In this document: piece after piece, positions 62,814 to 64,000 of the stretch
Numbering within the stretch: the stretch's first letter is position 1
Layout: each line of letters opens with the position of its first letter
Source: Gammaproteobacteria bacterium
GTDB lineage: Bacteria; Pseudomonadota; Gammaproteobacteria; Steroidobacterales; GCA-2729495
Assembly: GCA_020853135.1 (NCBI GenBank)
Contig: JADYZO010000034.1
Location: 27,413-91,412 of the forward strand
DNA: 64,000 nucleotides
Reading direction: 5' to 3'
Program-made: the position numbers and the translations under genes
The notes under the pieces: generated by a model
Told to the model about the DNA's origin: nothing
Databases searched by the model: none
The model's input: the letters and a program-made list of their open reading frames with translations, nothing else

Positions 62814-63617
62814 ATGATGCAGAATAAATCGGAATCTGGATGGCAGGTCCATGCCGACGCTGTCGGACCGCTCGATGCCGGCCAGGTCGCCCGCTTCCAC
62901 GCCGCGGGCTACCTCGTCGTGCCGCGGTTGTTCGATGCGGGCGAGGTGGCGGACATCCGCCGCTGGACCGATGAAGTCCAGGGCTGGCCCGAGGTCGCTG
63001 GCCGCCACATGATGTACTTCGAGCATCCGGCCGGCGGCCAGCGCATCCTCAACCGCATGGAAAACCTGCTGCCCTGGCACGACGGTTTCCGTCGGCTGGC
63101 GACCGGGGAAAAGCTGCAGGGTGCCTGCGGCCAGCTCTTCGACGGGCCTGCCGTGCTCTTCAAGGACAAGATCAACTTCAAGCTCCCCGGGGCTGGCGGC
63201 TTCGAGCCCCACCAGGACGTGCAGGCAGGCTGGTCGCGCTATGCCAGCCTGCACATCACCGCGCTGGTCAGCGTGGACCATGCCACCATCGCCAACGGCT
63301 GCCTGGAAATGGCGGCGGACTTCGGTGGCGGGCAGGCGCTGATCGGCAGCGAGTGGGAGCCGCTCGGTGCCGCAGAGCTGGCCGGCCTGCACTGGCGGCA
63401 CATCGAGGCCGAACCCGGCGACGTGGTGTTCTTCGATTCCTTCATCCCGCACCGCTCGGCGCCCAACCACACGGCAGACGCGCGCCGGGTCCTTTACTAC
63501 ACCTACAACCGCGCGAGCGAGGGCGATCACCTCGTCCGGTATTACGCGGACAAACGCCGCAGCTATCCGCCCGACATCGAGCGCGAGGCGGGCCGGGAGT
63601 ACCGCTATCGTGTCTGA
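62814..63617 (+). CDS. Phytanoyl-CoA dioxygenase (PhyH)-family Fe(II)/2-oxoglutarate oxygenase
   Basis: [49 protein letters not shown] (HxD); [20 protein letters not shown] (distal His). Confidence 0.87.
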   Translation: MMQNKSESGWQVHADAVGPLDAGQVARFHAAGYLVVPRLFDAGEVADIRRWTDEVQGWPEVAGRHMMYFEHPAGGQRILNRMENLLPWHDGFRRLATGEKLQGACGQLFDGPAVLFKDKINFKLPGAGGFEPHQDVQAGWSRYASLHITALVSVDHATIANGCLEMAADFGGGQALIGSEWEPLGAAELAGLHWRHIEAEPGDVVFFDSFIPHRSAPNHTADARRVLYYTYNRASEGDHLVRYYADKRRSYPPDIEREAGREYRYRV

Positions 63618-64000
63618 CACGGACGCCAGGGGACAGTCCCGGCCCGCGGCTCCTGCCGCAGGGGAGCCGGCGCACGGCAGGCCGCGCCGCACGACGCGGT
63701 TTCGCCAGCTGCTCCAGGGGTCGGAGCTCGAGTTCCTGCTCGAGGCCCACAACGGCATCAGCGCGCGCATCGGCGAGGAGGCGGGCTTCAGGGGCCTGTG
63801 GGCCGGCGGCCTGTGCATGTCCGCGCAGTACGGCGTGCGCGACAGCAACGAGGCCTCCTGGACCCAGGTGCTCGAGATGCTGGAGTTCATGGTGGATGCC
63901 ACCACCGTGCCCATCCTGCTCGATGGCGACACCGGCTACGGCAACTTCAACAACGTGCGCCGCCTGGTGCGCAAGCTCGAGCAGCGCGGCGTGGCCGCGG
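63610..64000 (+). CDS. pepM: Phosphoenolpyruvate mutase, 5' portion (runs off window end)
   Basis: GTG start overlapping PhyH stop by 8 nt; open frame to window end gives [90 protein letters not shown]; not in ORF track because no stop is inside the window. Confidence 0.88.
   Translation, partial: MSDTDARGQSRPAAPAAGEPAHGRPRRTTRFRQLLQGSELEFLLEAHNGISARIGEEAGFRGLWAGGLCMSAQYGVRDSNEASWTQVLEMLEFMVDATTVPILLDGDTGYGNFNNVRRLVRKLEQRGVAA

Overview
High-GC proteobacterial chromosome segment, probably gammaproteobacterial by synteny, with dense coding on both strands. No rRNA, CRISPR array, transposase or phage genes were recognised. From start to end: two tandem VPxPA-CTERM (PEP-CTERM-like) proteins; aceE; an alpha-hydroxy-acid oxidase with a twin-arginine-like N-terminus; nadB-nadA; a GGDEF/EAL protein with a degenerate GGDEF; a TonB-dependent receptor; type IV minor pilin/PilY1 cluster A; a CopD-like membrane protein and an MFS transporter fused to a cytochrome c domain; a MarR regulator with a palindromic operator candidate; mscL; an MBL/beta-CASP protein; a Kef-type antiporter; a double-length four-NBD UvrA; pyrB; a ParA-like ATPase; a DTW protein; tRNA-Pro(CGG). 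A housekeeping block follows (ispB, rplU, rpmA, obgE, rpsT, murJ, ribF, ileS, lspA), then minor pilin cluster B with the same gene order as cluster A, an Irr-like Fur regulator, tRNA-Thr(CGT), ubiX, a PPOX-fold protein, a second TonB-dependent receptor, a UbiD-family decarboxylase with a Tat-like leader, a ketopantoate-reductase-like protein, an ICL/PEPM-superfamily enzyme, a PhyH dioxygenase, and the 5' part of a phosphoenolpyruvate mutase (pepM) cut by the window end. Main leads: (i) the pepM/PhyH/ICL-PEPM segment as a possible phosphonate locus; (ii) the MFS-cytochrome c fusion; (iii) a small two-cysteine secreted protein conserved between pilX and pilY1 in both pilin clusters; (iv) a TonB receptor paired with an apparently exported UbiD; (v) the fused UvrA. 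All functional calls come from reading motifs; no database search was run.
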